A stretch of 64,000 nucleotides of DNA from Micrasema longulum (lineage: Eukaryota > Arthropoda > Insecta > Trichoptera > Brachycentridae): contig JAGVSM010000502.1 in the NCBI GenBank assembly GCA_022494885.1, positions 48,740-112,739 of the forward strand. Reading direction: 5' to 3'. The notes beneath the pieces are model-generated. The model was given only the letters and a program-made list of their open reading frames with translations, was not told the DNA's origin and made no database searches. Both the position numbers and the translations under genes were made by a program. This document shows positions 63,875-64,000 of the stretch, piece after piece; the stretch's first letter is position 1; each line of letters opens with the position of its first letter.

Positions 63875-63995
63875 TCATGCCAACAGAAAGAGCAGTCAGG
63901 ACATAATGATCGACATCTTTCACATTAGGAAAACTAGGTTTAAGAGGCAAATACTATTGCTATCGGAGAGTATTACACCTTCATAATATCGAGCT
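63875..63995 (+). repeat. Repeat H copy 2
   Basis: TCATGCCAACAGAAAGAGCA, CGACATCTTTCACATTAGGA, GAGGCAAATACTATTGCTAT and GGAGAGTATTA match 43150-43305. It lies inside the third intron of the channel gene, downstream of the exon ending at 63394. Confidence 0.7.
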
Positions 63996-64000
63996 ATTGC

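Overview
This is an AT-rich insect nuclear contig. Genes are split by spliceosomal introns, and there is no operon structure or prokaryotic signal. The insect assignment rests on a pickpocket-type DEG/ENaC channel, a first coding exon matching the GLUT4 enhancer factor/ZNF395 family, and an arthropod-style load of tRNA-derived SINEs, 5'-truncated LINEs, TA-flanked foldback elements and Penelope-like motifs. I cannot name the order or species.

Genes are sparse. Two are convincing. (1) Minus strand, 47358-47732: first coding exon of a Glut4EF/SLC2A4RG/ZNF395-like factor, with a clean GTGAGT donor and a GC-rich promoter-like region upstream (about 47850-48350, with a second GC patch at 48905-49090). 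The gene continues toward lower coordinates, but no further exon was recognised. (2) Plus strand, 61339-63394: the first three coding exons of a pickpocket channel, whose phases join exactly into 178 residues and which run off the right edge. A third, weaker candidate is an exon on the minus strand at 59440-59577, bounded by splice consensus and with gene-like codon use.

The remainder is mobile DNA and its debris. I separate: SINE A (ends in a CTCAAGCCTGG...TGGTGCAAAA tail); SINE B (tRNA-Gly-like head, GATGAT tail); SINE C (different tRNA-like head); SINE D (tRNA-like head sharing its 3' tail with a non-tRNA repeat of about 320 bp); repeat E (a dozen or so copies of an unclassified ordered unit, concentrated at 49-57 kb); repeat F; tail G (GTTTAGGAGGAGTTCAGTGA...ATATATAAAGAT); repeat H; and repeat J (about 600 bp, one copy on each strand). 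LINE fragments carrying readable reverse transcriptase, RNase H or C-terminal domains occur throughout, and most are dead.

DNA transposons with defined ends are a pogo/Tigger deletion derivative (16759-17613), a hAT derivative with an 8-bp duplication (26212-27554), two TA-flanked foldback elements (5099-5964 and 29669-30302) and a long-inverted-repeat element at about 57840-58420. The last of these, together with a SINE, interrupts a LINE RNase H domain.

The most interesting recurring signal is a set of hammerhead-ribozyme-like motifs of the Penelope type (best at 3075-3116 and 18601-18645). Each has a CTGACGA core, a stem II, GAAA, a self-complementary ACCGGT in place of stem III, and flanks able to form stem I. 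Decayed relatives occur at several other places, including a deleted copy inside intron 2 of the pickpocket gene.
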